This document shows positions 1 to 7,724 of a stretch of 64,000 nucleotides of DNA, piece by piece. Below the pieces are notes generated by a model. That model was given only the letters and a program-made list of their open reading frames with translations, was not told the DNA's origin and did not search any database. This DNA comes from JBCFBK01 sp038562555 (GTDB lineage Bacteria; Bacteroidota; Bacteroidia; Bacteroidales; Prolixibacteraceae): NCBI GenBank assembly GCA_038562555.1, contig JBCFBK010000003.1:62001-126000 (forward strand), in the 5' to 3' direction. Within the stretch, counting starts at the first letter, position 1; the number at the start of each line of letters is the position of its first letter. A program made the position numbers and the translations under genes.

Positions 1-509
1 CCGCGATAGGTTAACTTCCCTTCGAAATTTAGCTGGACAGACGGAACATTCTCGAGCAGGTCCATGGCCATGTCCGCGCCGGGGAAACTTCCTGCATCGA
101 TTACTTTGCGGTCGACCTTGTACGATAATGCAGGATCGGTGTTCCTGATTATAATTTCGTTCAGATTTTCGGCCATCACCTGCAGTTCGATCTGACCAAG
201 ATCACGCACCCCGGGTTGCACGAGGACGTCTCTTATTAAAACAGACTGATACCCGATAAAACTGATTTTTGCGCGATAGGTTCCTGATTGAAGTTGTTCA
301 ATTTTGAAGAGGCCATGTTCGTCCGTGAATGCCCCGTTCGCCGTAACTGAATCCCGCTCCGATATAAGGACCGCATGGGAATAGGCAATGGGTTCTTTTG
401 TGGTCATATCGATGACCTTGCCTGTAACAGAGCAATTTTGCGCGCGGGCAGCATTTTCGCAGAGGCACCAGCCGGAGATTAAAATAAAAATTGCAGGTAA
501 CTTATTCAT
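1..509 (-). CDS. Outer-membrane beta-barrel (TonB-dependent receptor-like) protein, N-terminal part
   Basis: The minus-strand frame opens with ATG at 509 and stays open to the window edge, giving 169 residues of a longer protein. It starts with a signal peptide (MNKLPAIFILISGWCLCENA). A carboxypeptidase-regulatory-like beta-sandwich follows at about residues 28-110, with VTGKVIDMTTKEPIAYSHAV and the strand motif GLFKIEQLQSGTYRAKISF. The start of a plug-like domain comes next (MDLLENVPSVQLNFEGKL). This order is typical of the 'outer membrane protein beta-barrel family' receptors that resemble TonB-dependent transporters but are not paired with SusD. The neighbouring ECF gene diverges from it, so it is not part of PUL A. 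Its ligand cannot be told from this part. Confidence 0.8.
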   Translation of the reverse strand, partial: MNKLPAIFILISGWCLCENAARAQNCSVTGKVIDMTTKEPIAYSHAVLISERDSVTANGAFTDEHGLFKIEQLQSGTYRAKISFIGYQSVLIRDVLVQPGVRDLGQIELQVMAENLNEIIIRNTDPALSYKVDRKVIDAGSFPGADMAMDLLENVPSVQLNFEGKLTYR

Positions 510-803
510 TTATGCTTTTGCGTCAGTGCTTTCGGTTTTTTTTCATAAAAATCAAACTACAATCAATTCATCCGGATCAATTGGTTATCGGGTTAGTTTT
601 TTGTAAAATAAATATCATTCCTTTACAACGCGCTCAGCATCAGAAAATAAGTACATAAAAAAACAAATATCGAAATTTTTTTTAACTATTCAAAATATAT
701 TATAATGATAAATATCATACTTCTGAAAGAAAGAGGAGCCAGGTTTTCACCGGCAGGATTGTATTCTTTTTTTCTATATTTGGAGGAAAGATGAATTCTC
801 ATT
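510..803. other. Divergent intergenic region between the receptor and ECF sigma gene 1
   Basis: AT-rich, 294 bases, with no convincing ORF on either strand. It must hold the minus-strand promoter of the receptor and the plus-strand promoter of the sigma gene; only the latter is clear (775-782). A CAAACTA at 553-559 would read TAGTTTG on the minus strand, one base short of the Bacteroidota -7 consensus, so it is only a weak candidate. Confidence 0.5.
775..782 (+). promoter_or_regulatory. Bacteroidota -7 promoter element for ECF sigma gene 1
   Basis: TATATTTG matches the Bacteroidota housekeeping -7 consensus TAnnTTTG and lies 21 bases before the ATG at 804. No clear TTTG -33 element is seen at the usual 19-21 base distance, so strength is uncertain. 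Confidence 0.55.
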
Positions 804-1382
804 ATGCTTGATGCCGGCTTCCGTTTTTCTTTGGACGACAAGAACAGTTTTAAGAAAATTTTTCAGGAATATTACGAGCCCTTGTGCCATCTTGGCAATC
901 ATTATCTCGATGACGAAGATGAGGCAAAGGGAGTTGTCCAGGAAGCTTTTGTGAAGCTTTGGGAAACCCGGCATCAACTTCATGCAGTATCCAATATTCG
1001 TAATTTCCTTTTCACTTTGGTAAAGAATAGCTGCTTAAATAATCTAAAAAGGAGACAGATTCTATTAAAGCATCACGAGCGGATCCGGATGATGGAAATT
1101 CACTATCAGAGTGAAAGTTTGGCGAGAATTGGAGAAAGTTATATGGAGTTCGATGAGCTGAAAGCAAAAATAGACACGGCCATCCAAAAGCTTCCCGAGT
1201 ATTGCCGGAGGGTATTTGAGATGAGCCGCTTCGAAGATCTCAGGAACCGTGAAATAGCTGAAAAACTGGGGGTTTCACAAAAAACAGTAGAAGCTCATCT
1301 GACCAAAGCGCTCAAAATCCTGCGAGGCGAATTGAAAGATTACCTGCCCGTGTTGTTCGTTTTCCGCGGAATGTTCGAATAG
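804..1382 (+). CDS. ECF (extracytoplasmic function) RNA polymerase sigma factor 1
   Basis: A 192-residue sigma-70 family protein with only regions 2 and 4. Region 2 is at about residues 15-85 (YYEPLCHLGNHYLDDEDEAK, then VVQEAFVKLWETR and the NIRNFLFTLVKNSCLN stretch). Region 4 is at about 120-175 (LPEYCRRVFEMSRFEDLRNR, then EIAEKLGVSQKTVEAHL, a helix-turn-helix). It starts with ATG at 804, just after a TAnnTTTG box. The fecR gene follows 83 bases later, then a SusC with an STN signalling domain. By analogy with the Fec/HTM-type systems of Bacteroides, FecR holds this sigma factor until SusC binds its ligand, after which it directs transcription of the susC operon. The substrate is not evident. 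Confidence 0.93.
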   Translation: MLDAGFRFSLDDKNSFKKIFQEYYEPLCHLGNHYLDDEDEAKGVVQEAFVKLWETRHQLHAVSNIRNFLFTLVKNSCLNNLKRRQILLKHHERIRMMEIHYQSESLARIGESYMEFDELKAKIDTAIQKLPEYCRRVFEMSRFEDLRNREIAEKLGVSQKTVEAHLTKALKILRGELKDYLPVLFVFRGMFE

Positions 1383-1465
1383 CATTTCCCTTTCCCGATT
1401 GCAATTTTTCTTTTTTCCGGTTAGGGTATTCCCGACTTTGTTTGTTCATTAGGAAACGGCACCCA

Positions 1466-2452
1466 ATGGACGAAAACCTGTATTTGCATATTTTAAGCGG
1501 AGAAGCCACAGCGGAAGAAAAAGAGATATTCTACCGCAAATTGCAAGACGACAAAGAAGAAGAAAAGCTCTTTTATGAAATGAAGAGCTTATGGCTGCGC
1601 AGTTCCATGCACAGAATAAGTGCGGCCACCGATGCCGATTTCCATGACTTGTGGACCAGGATCGGAAAACGCGGGAAACCTGCACCGTCGCTTAAAAATT
1701 GGTTCCGGTATGCAGCCATGGCAATCATTCTTTTGGGGATTGGAAGCATGACCGGCTACCTGATTCGCGGCAGTTTAATTGAAAATCCGGATCGTGAGAC
1801 GCTAAAATACACGAGCCTGAAAGGAAGTGTCAGCATCGTTGAATTTTCGGATGGAACGAAAGTTTGGCTGAACTCCGACTCAAAAATCACATACAGGGAT
1901 GATAAAAGAAATAAGCAGCGGCTGGCGGAACTCACAGGAGAAGGTTATTTCGAAGTGGTTCACCGGGAAGGTTATCCCTTTTTGGTGAAAGCAGGTCAAA
2001 TAACCATCCGCGATTTGGGCACCACGTTCAATATCAAGGCATATCCTGAAGATGAGTTTATTGAAACGTCGCTGGTAGAAGGGAAAGCCGACATTTTGAG
2101 TGCTAAAGGCACCGCTTTGGCAAGTCTTAAACCGGGTGAAAGTGCTTTGTATTTTTCAGACGATAAAAAAATTGAACTCCGGTCAATTTCCGACAATGTG
2201 TTGTCTGCCTGGCGGGAGGGAAAATTCGTCATCCGCGATCAACGGCTCGAAGACATTTTCAGCGAACTCAGCCGATGGTATGATGTAGAATTCATTTTTG
2301 AAGATGCAAAACTTCGCGATTACCGGTTCACGGGGAACATTAAAAAATCAACTACGGTGCAACATGTGCTGAAAACGCTCAGGTTAATGGCCGATTTTGA
2401 ATACCGGATCACCGAGCAGGCAAATGGCCCCGATGAAGTGGTGATTTATTGA
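1466..2452 (+). CDS. FecR-family anti-sigma factor 1
   Basis: Inner-membrane anti-sigma factor of 328 residues from ATG 1466. An in-frame TTG at 1442 is possible, but the ATG gives the usual N-terminus MDENLYLHILSGEATAEE. The cytoplasmic sigma-binding part covers about residues 1-75, with one membrane segment near 80-102 (YAAMAIILLGIGSMTGYLI). The periplasmic FecR domain follows at about 110-215 (VWLNSDSKITYR, GEGYFEVVHR, DLGTTFNIKAYPEDEFIET). The C-terminal DUF4974 fold, which contacts the STN domain of the receptor, is at about 255-325 (LEDIFSELSRWYDVEFIFED). It sits between its sigma gene and susC, the standard order for ligand-sensing PULs. Confidence 0.93.
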   Translation: MDENLYLHILSGEATAEEKEIFYRKLQDDKEEEKLFYEMKSLWLRSSMHRISAATDADFHDLWTRIGKRGKPAPSLKNWFRYAAMAIILLGIGSMTGYLIRGSLIENPDRETLKYTSLKGSVSIVEFSDGTKVWLNSDSKITYRDDKRNKQRLAELTGEGYFEVVHREGYPFLVKAGQITIRDLGTTFNIKAYPEDEFIETSLVEGKADILSAKGTALASLKPGESALYFSDDKKIELRSISDNVLSAWREGKFVIRDQRLEDIFSELSRWYDVEFIFEDAKLRDYRFTGNIKKSTTVQHVLKTLRLMADFEYRITEQANGPDEVVIY

Positions 2453-2516
2453 TAAGAGACCGCACAAACCAATCATAAAACATAGCCTATGAAGAAGATG
2501 AGTATGAACTATTGAG

Positions 2517-2615
2517 CTAAAATAAAAGCCGGAAAGCTGACGACTTCCCGGCCCATGTTTTTGAAATTTAAGCCTGGGGTAATTTGCCGTTACCGAAGGC
2601 TATTGTTTAACAAAG
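2517..2615 (-). ncRNA. Predicted cis-antisense RNA over the susC1 leader (DonS-like)
   Basis: Inferred minus-strand RNA of about 100 nt. Seen: a TAnnTTTG box on the minus strand (TAATTTTG, plus positions 2622-2629) that ends on the A of the susC ATG. Also seen: a stem at 2528-2536/2544-2552 with loop 2537-2543 and one A-C mismatch; on the minus strand it is followed by UUUUAUUUUA, a rho-independent terminator. A second hairpin (2571-2575/2597-2601 with inner pairs GGTAA/TTACC) lies between them. Known: Bacteroides PULs of the sigma/anti-sigma type carry DonS-type antisense RNAs in this gap that repress susC. No -33 box is visible, so the promoter is only partly supported. Confidence 0.5.
2528..2552 (-). 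terminator. Hairpin terminator, best oriented on the minus strand
   Basis: Nine-base stem GCCGGAAAG/CTTCCCGGC with one mismatch and a 7-base loop. Read on the minus strand it runs into UUUUAUUUUA; on the plus strand the next T-run is weaker (CCATGTTTTTG). It may act both ways, ending fecR transcription as well as the proposed antisense RNA. Confidence 0.55.
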
Positions 2616-2628
2616 AACATCCAAAATT

Positions 2629-5600
2629 ATGAAGAAAAAACGAGGATTCCCAGCTTTAAACAGGCGCGGGATCAAGAAATTACTTATTGTTATGAAATTG
2701 ACAACGTTTCTCTGTTTCTTATCGGTTATGGCTTTGGCCGCCAACTCGTATTCGCAAAATTCACGCTTCGACCTGAGTGTCAAAAATGCCTCTATTATCG
2801 AAGTGTTTGACGAGATTGAACGAGTCACCGATTTCGGTTTCCTTTTTAAAACCGACCAGTTGGATTTGACAAAAACGTACAATATCGATTTTAGGGATAC
2901 CAACATCGAAAAGATCATGAACGAATTGCTGCCTCCTGAGAATTATGCCTATCAAATCATTGACAGGAACATCGTGATTACCAAACGCGAGGAGAAAGGC
3001 CGTCAGGACGGGAACCTTCCGAAAGTCAGCGGCAAAGTTACCGATACAGGCGGACAACCCCTTCCCGGTGTCACCGTCGTTATTAAAGGAACATCCCTGG
3101 GAACAATAACCGACTCCATGGGGGAATATACCCTTGGAAGTGTTCCCGCAAACGGATCCCTGATGTTTTCTTTTGTTGGGATGAAAAGTCAGGAGATTGC
3201 TGTTGGTAATCAATCAACCATCGACGTGGTACTGAGCGAAGATGCGATCGGCATTGATGAAGTTGTAGCCATTGGATATGGTACGGCTAAGAAGAAAGAT
3301 CTGACAGGGGCGGTTAGCCGGGTCAATATTGAGGAAACCAGGATTCAGCCAAATGCCAACGCCTCCCAGATTTTACGGGGGACAACAGCCGGGGTTCAGG
3401 TAACCGACAACGGAAGGCCCGGATCCAGTGGTTCTATCATGATCAGGGGAAGAAATTCAATTTCCGCCAGCAATGATCCGCTGATCGTTCTGGACGGAAT
3501 TATTTACGCCGGGGGCAATTTATCGGATATTAACCCGGGTGATATCGAATCGATCGATATTTTAAAAGATGCCAGTTCTGCGGCAATTTATGGTTCTTTG
3601 GCTGCAAACGGCGTGATAGAAATAACGACGAAAAAAGGGAGAGAAGGAAAACCCAGGATTACTTTCAATGCTTATACCGGGTTCTCAGACTTTGCGCATA
3701 TCCCGGATTATATGAACGCTGAAGAATATATTGCTGCCCGCGAAGATTATTCAGCAGCGGCCGGACCAACCCCCTTTCAACCCATAGAACTCGAAAATAT
3801 GGAAGCAGGACGGTCAATAAATCCGTTCAAAGAAATCAAACAGGATGCCCCAATTTCCAATTATGAATTAAGCGCCTCGGGAAAAAACGACAAAGTCAAT
3901 TATTTCTTTTCAGGATCCTATTCCGATGTCAGTTCTCCGGTAAAGGGCGATAATTTCAGCCGCTTGTCAAGCCGCCTGAACGTCGGAGTCGAAGCAACCG
4001 ACTGGTTAAGAGTTGGCATTAACTCCGGCTATTCATCCAGGGACGATTCGGGAGAGCGCGCAAGTTTGTTAAACACAACCTACTTGAGCCCCTTTGCCAG
4101 TCTGTATCTGGAAGACGGCGTCTCTCCGAGGCCGTTGCCGCAGGATGTCGGCTTAGTAGGAAATCCGCTTATTAGTTATTTGCTGAATGACCGAAAATCA
4201 ATCACAAATGCCTTGTTTACAAATGGCTACCTGGATGCGGACATCTGGAAAGGAGTTTCATACAGGCTGAATACCGGATATACCCGAACCGACTCCAAAG
4301 AGTTTATATATAGCCCTTCATATGAGCCGTTGAACAGGCTTGGGTCTGGATCGAAGCGGCATGAGGAAAACCAGAATTTCACCTTGGAAAATATTCTGAA
4401 ATACAGCAATACTTTTCTGGAGAACCATAAGGTTGACCTGACCCTTTTATATGGCATTTATGAATTCAGGAATCAGTTTTCGTTATTGTCGAGTCAAAAT
4501 ATATTTAATGACGCGCTGGGGTATAACGCTCTGGAAATTGGTGATAGTTTTGACATTGACAGCGGGGCTGAAGAAAAAAAGCAGAATTCAAGTATGGCCA
4601 GGATTGGGTATTCTTATTCAAGTAAGTATTATCTGACCCTTAGTTTGCGCCGCGACGGATATTCGGCTTTTGGGGCAGGGAGGAAATATGGGGTTTTCCC
4701 TGCTGTTGCTGTGAGCTGGAACGTGTCGGAAGAAGATTTCCTGGCGGCTGCCGGATATATTGACTTTTTGAAACTACGGGTCTCGTGGGGAAGAAACGGG
4801 AATCAGGGTGTTGACGCCTATTCTTCGTTGAGTCAGGTCGAGCAAAACAATTATGTTTTCGGGGATGGAGGAAGCACCGCGGTTGGGCTAAACGTAAGCT
4901 CATTTGCAAATCCGAACCTGGGATGGGAGACAACCGAAAGCCTCAATATCGGGACTGATTTGCGTATGCTTAAGAACCGTATTTCCGCTTCGGTTAATTT
5001 TTACACGAGCAATACCTTTGATCTGTTATTAGAACAGACGATACCGAACACCAATGGGCATGAGACCTTTTTAAGAAATATTGGGAAAACAAGAAATTAC
5101 GGACTCGAAATAGATTTGAGCACCGTCAATATCAAAACCAGTAACTTTGAATGGGATAGCCGGATTGCATTTTCTTTCAACAGAAATAAGATCATGAAAC
5201 TTACCGGCAGGGATTTAGACGGCAATGGTGTAGAGGATGACGATATTGCAAGCAAGTGGTTTATTGGGGAACCCCAGGGGTCTCATTTTGATTATGTTTT
5301 TGATGGTATTTTCCAGGAAGGCGATGACCTTTCTTTGATCCCGGGCGCAAAACCCGGAGACATCAGGTTTAAAGACATCAGTGGTCCGGAAGGGATTCCT
5401 GACGGTAAAATTACGCCCGATGACAGAACCGTTATAAGCAACGACCAACCCGATTTTCTCGCCGGAATCACCAACATTTTCAGGTATAAGAATTTTAGCT
5501 TCACTTCTACTTTTTACACCAGGCAAGGTGGCAAAAGCGGAATATCCTCGCTCAATCACGGGACTAATTTCGCCAACACGTCAAACGTATTGAACGTTCC

Positions 5601-5910
5601 GTACTGGACTCCTGAAAATAAGATAAATACAGCGGCACGAATTGACTACAAAAATCCGCTGGGTTATGCATTTTATCAGGACAGGAGCTTTGTAAGGCTT
5701 CAGGATGTCTCATTGGCCTATGATTTTCCGGGTTCAATTGTTCAACGGATTGGCATTGCGGCTCTGCAAATTTATGCAAGCGGTAAAAATTTAGTCACCT
5801 GGACAAACTGGGAAGGTTGGGATCCTGAGTTTGGATCGGGTGGGAGGGACCCCGGGAAAAACGGCCCCCTTCTTAAAACTTATACGATAGGCGTTAATAT
5901 CTCATTGTAA
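2629..5910 (+). CDS. susC: SusC-family TonB-dependent receptor 1 with N-terminal STN signalling domain
   Basis: A 1093-residue outer-membrane importer. A long signal region precedes AANSYSQNSRFDLSVKNAS. The STN (secretin/TonB N-terminus) domain is at about residues 45-115 and is the part that talks to FecR across the periplasm. A carboxypeptidase-regulatory domain follows at about 130-205 (VSGKVTDTGGQPLPGVTVVI). The plug has the SusC signatures IRGRNSISASNDPLIVLDG and ILKDASSAAIYGSLAANGVI. The 22-strand barrel ends with the expected C-terminus (TYTIGVNISL). It pairs with the SusD gene 11 bases downstream to form the glycan import complex. The STN domain plus upstream ECF/FecR shows self-regulation by transenvelope signalling rather than by an HTCS. 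The substrate is unknown. Confidence 0.95.
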   Translation: MKKKRGFPALNRRGIKKLLIVMKLTTFLCFLSVMALAANSYSQNSRFDLSVKNASIIEVFDEIERVTDFGFLFKTDQLDLTKTYNIDFRDTNIEKIMNELLPPENYAYQIIDRNIVITKREEKGRQDGNLPKVSGKVTDTGGQPLPGVTVVIKGTSLGTITDSMGEYTLGSVPANGSLMFSFVGMKSQEIAVGNQSTIDVVLSEDAIGIDEVVAIGYGTAKKKDLTGAVSRVNIEETRIQPNANASQILRGTTAGVQVTDNGRPGSSGSIMIRGRNSISASNDPLIVLDGIIYAGGNLSDINPGDIESIDILKDASSAAIYGSLAANGVIEITTKKGREGKPRITFNAYTGFSDFAHIPDYMNAEEYIAAREDYSAAAGPTPFQPIELENMEAGRSINPFKEIKQDAPISNYELSASGKNDKVNYFFSGSYSDVSSPVKGDNFSRLSSRLNVGVEATDWLRVGINSGYSSRDDSGERASLLNTTYLSPFASLYLEDGVSPRPLPQDVGLVGNPLISYLLNDRKSITNALFTNGYLDADIWKGVSYRLNTGYTRTDSKEFIYSPSYEPLNRLGSGSKRHEENQNFTLENILKYSNTFLENHKVDLTLLYGIYEFRNQFSLLSSQNIFNDALGYNALEIGDSFDIDSGAEEKKQNSSMARIGYSYSSKYYLTLSLRRDGYSAFGAGRKYGVFPAVAVSWNVSEEDFLAAAGYIDFLKLRVSWGRNGNQGVDAYSSLSQVEQNNYVFGDGGSTAVGLNVSSFANPNLGWETTESLNIGTDLRMLKNRISASVNFYTSNTFDLLLEQTIPNTNGHETFLRNIGKTRNYGLEIDLSTVNIKTSNFEWDSRIAFSFNRNKIMKLTGRDLDGNGVEDDDIASKWFIGEPQGSHFDYVFDGIFQEGDDLSLIPGAKPGDIRFKDISGPEGIPDGKITPDDRTVISNDQPDFLAGITNIFRYKNFSFTSTFYTRQGGKSGISSLNHGTNFANTSNVLNVPYWTPENKINTAARIDYKNPLGYAFYQDRSFVRLQDVSLAYDFPGSIVQRIGIAALQIYASGKNLVTWTNWEGWDPEFGSGGRDPGKNGPLLKTYTIGVNISL

Positions 5911-5921
5911 AAATTCGTAAT

Positions 5922-7628
5922 ATGAAACGTATAAAATTAAATATTCTGTCAGTCATAGTTTTGTTGGTGCTGGTGTATTCGTGCAACGACAGTTACCTGG
6001 ATGAGATTCCACTGGACCAGTTTAGCCCCGAAAATCTGCTGACAAATGAATCGGGATATGATGCGGCAGTGATCGCCATTTATGCAGGCGCACGTCAGGA
6101 GCACACGATCGCATCGAACAATTTTGAATACATGACTGTGGCAACCGACCTTACACAATGGGGACGGAACGATTCCCGCGGAAATAAAGATTACAGCTTG
6201 TTGAATTCCAATTTGTCTGCCACAATTGTATACTGGGATTGGGCCTACAAGCAGGTCATCATCAGAGCCAATACGGTCCTTGAAAATATTGATGATCCGA
6301 ATCTGGAAATTTCCGATGAAGCAAGGGGCAATATTAAGGGTCAGGCCTTGTTTTTCAGGGCATACACGTATAATTTTTTGGCTAATGTTTATGGAGGAGT
6401 CCCCATTGTTTCGGAACTGCTGAAAGAGCCGAAGTTTGATTTTGTCAGGAACACCAGAGAAGAAGTTCTCCTGTTTGTAGCAAAAGACCTGGAAGAAGCC
6501 ACGCAGATACTGCCATTGGAAGTCGGGGATGGCCGGATCCCGCGCGCTGCTGCTTTTCATTTGCTAAGTGAGATCTATATCTCCCTGGGGATGGAAACCG
6601 GCGATGCAACATACTATGACAAATCGATCGCTGCAGCCGGCAAGGTGATCAATAAAGAAGCCGGCGATTACCAAATCATGACCCAGCGATTTGGTCCGGC
6701 CAGTTCAAAACCGGGTGATGTTTTCTCTGATATTTTCGCTGACGGACAAATAAATAAATCTGCAGGGAACAAGGAAGTTATGTGGGCCTGGCAGTTTGAA
6801 TCGTTCACTCCGGGCGGTGCGAATACGACCGCCATGGCCAACAACAGCATCCGGTATTGGGGGCCGGTTTATGATGAGATCAAATCACCCAATGGTTTGG
6901 CTAACCTTGCATCTGACAGTTTAGGCAGGGGCATTGGCGTAAATTCGCCGACAAACTATGTGAAGTATGACATCTGGAGGCTAGATCCCAATGATATGAG
7001 AAATTCAAAATACAATATCAGGCGGGTCTTCTATTACAACAACCCCAAGGATCCGGAATATTTTGGCAAGGAAATAAAAACAAAGCGCAGTGGCGGTAAA
7101 TTATATATAACGAAAGGGGACGGAACGCTCACAAATACGGCGCTTGACACGTTAAAAGACTATTATCCCTATATCCGTAAAATTGAAGGACGTCCTTTCA
7201 ATGACAACGTGCTAAGTGGCAATACGGCCAAAGATTTTAGCCGGATGCGGGTAGCCGAAACCTATCTTCTGCGTGCCGAAGCTTATTTTAGAAAAGGGAA
7301 CCTGGACCTGGCTGCTGCCGATATCAACGTTGTTCGCGCGAGGTCAAATGCAATCTTAATTTCGGGTGCTGATGTAACGGAAGATTTTATCCTGGACGAG
7401 CGTGCAAGAGAACTCCTGGTTGAAGAACCGAGGTTGCGTACGCTCATCCGGATGGGGCGTCTGGTAGACCGTGTCCGTACGTATAATTCAGCACCTTCCG
7501 TGCCAGGTGGCATCTCCTCGGGTACGACGATTCAGGACTTTAACAGGTTCTGGCCTATTCCGCAAAAGGTGATTGATGCGAACACAGGAGCAAAATTTGA
7601 ACAAAACCCCGGCTACCCGGGGGCCTGA
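5922..7628 (+). CDS. susD: SusD-family glycan-binding lipoprotein 1 (RagB/SusD)
   Basis: A 568-residue surface lipoprotein. The signal peptide ends at lipobox LVYSC (Cys21), followed by NDSYLDEIPLDQFSPENLLT, the usual SusD mature N-terminus. TPR-like helices carry GQALFFRAYTYNFLANVYGG near residue 150. The C-terminal hallmark motifs are MRVAETYLLRAEAYFRKGN, ILDERARELLVEEPRLRTLI and FWPIPQKVIDANTGAKFEQN-PGY. It acts as the lid of the upstream SusC. It begins 11 bases after susC stops, so the two are clearly cotranscribed. Confidence 0.95.
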   Translation: MKRIKLNILSVIVLLVLVYSCNDSYLDEIPLDQFSPENLLTNESGYDAAVIAIYAGARQEHTIASNNFEYMTVATDLTQWGRNDSRGNKDYSLLNSNLSATIVYWDWAYKQVIIRANTVLENIDDPNLEISDEARGNIKGQALFFRAYTYNFLANVYGGVPIVSELLKEPKFDFVRNTREEVLLFVAKDLEEATQILPLEVGDGRIPRAAAFHLLSEIYISLGMETGDATYYDKSIAAAGKVINKEAGDYQIMTQRFGPASSKPGDVFSDIFADGQINKSAGNKEVMWAWQFESFTPGGANTTAMANNSIRYWGPVYDEIKSPNGLANLASDSLGRGIGVNSPTNYVKYDIWRLDPNDMRNSKYNIRRVFYYNNPKDPEYFGKEIKTKRSGGKLYITKGDGTLTNTALDTLKDYYPYIRKIEGRPFNDNVLSGNTAKDFSRMRVAETYLLRAEAYFRKGNLDLAAADINVVRARSNAILISGADVTEDFILDERARELLVEEPRLRTLIRMGRLVDRVRTYNSAPSVPGGISSGTTIQDFNRFWPIPQKVIDANTGAKFEQNPGYPGA

Positions 7629-7651
7629 TCAATTTGCAGGCAAACCTTTCA

Positions 7652-7680
7652 GACAATCGGGAGATCGGCTCCCGGTTGTC
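7652..7680 (+). terminator. Intercistronic hairpin between susD1 and the FAD protein
   Basis: Twelve-base stem GACAATCGGGAG/CTCCCGGTTGTC with one G-U wobble and a 5-base loop. No U-tract follows, so it is more likely a processing or stability element, or a partial terminator that sets the FAD gene below susCD, than a strong stop. Confidence 0.5.
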
Positions 7681-7724
7681 CTGTTCAATGAATTTACAGT
7701 TTTAATCGGATCAAACAGCAACGC

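Noticed and set aside
388..606. Plus-strand 72-residue frame at the left edge
   Set aside because: It overlaps the signal and regulatory domain of the minus-strand receptor, which has far better support.
7652..7680. Riboswitch before the FAD protein
   Set aside because: Only a single simple hairpin; no multi-stem conserved core recognisable.
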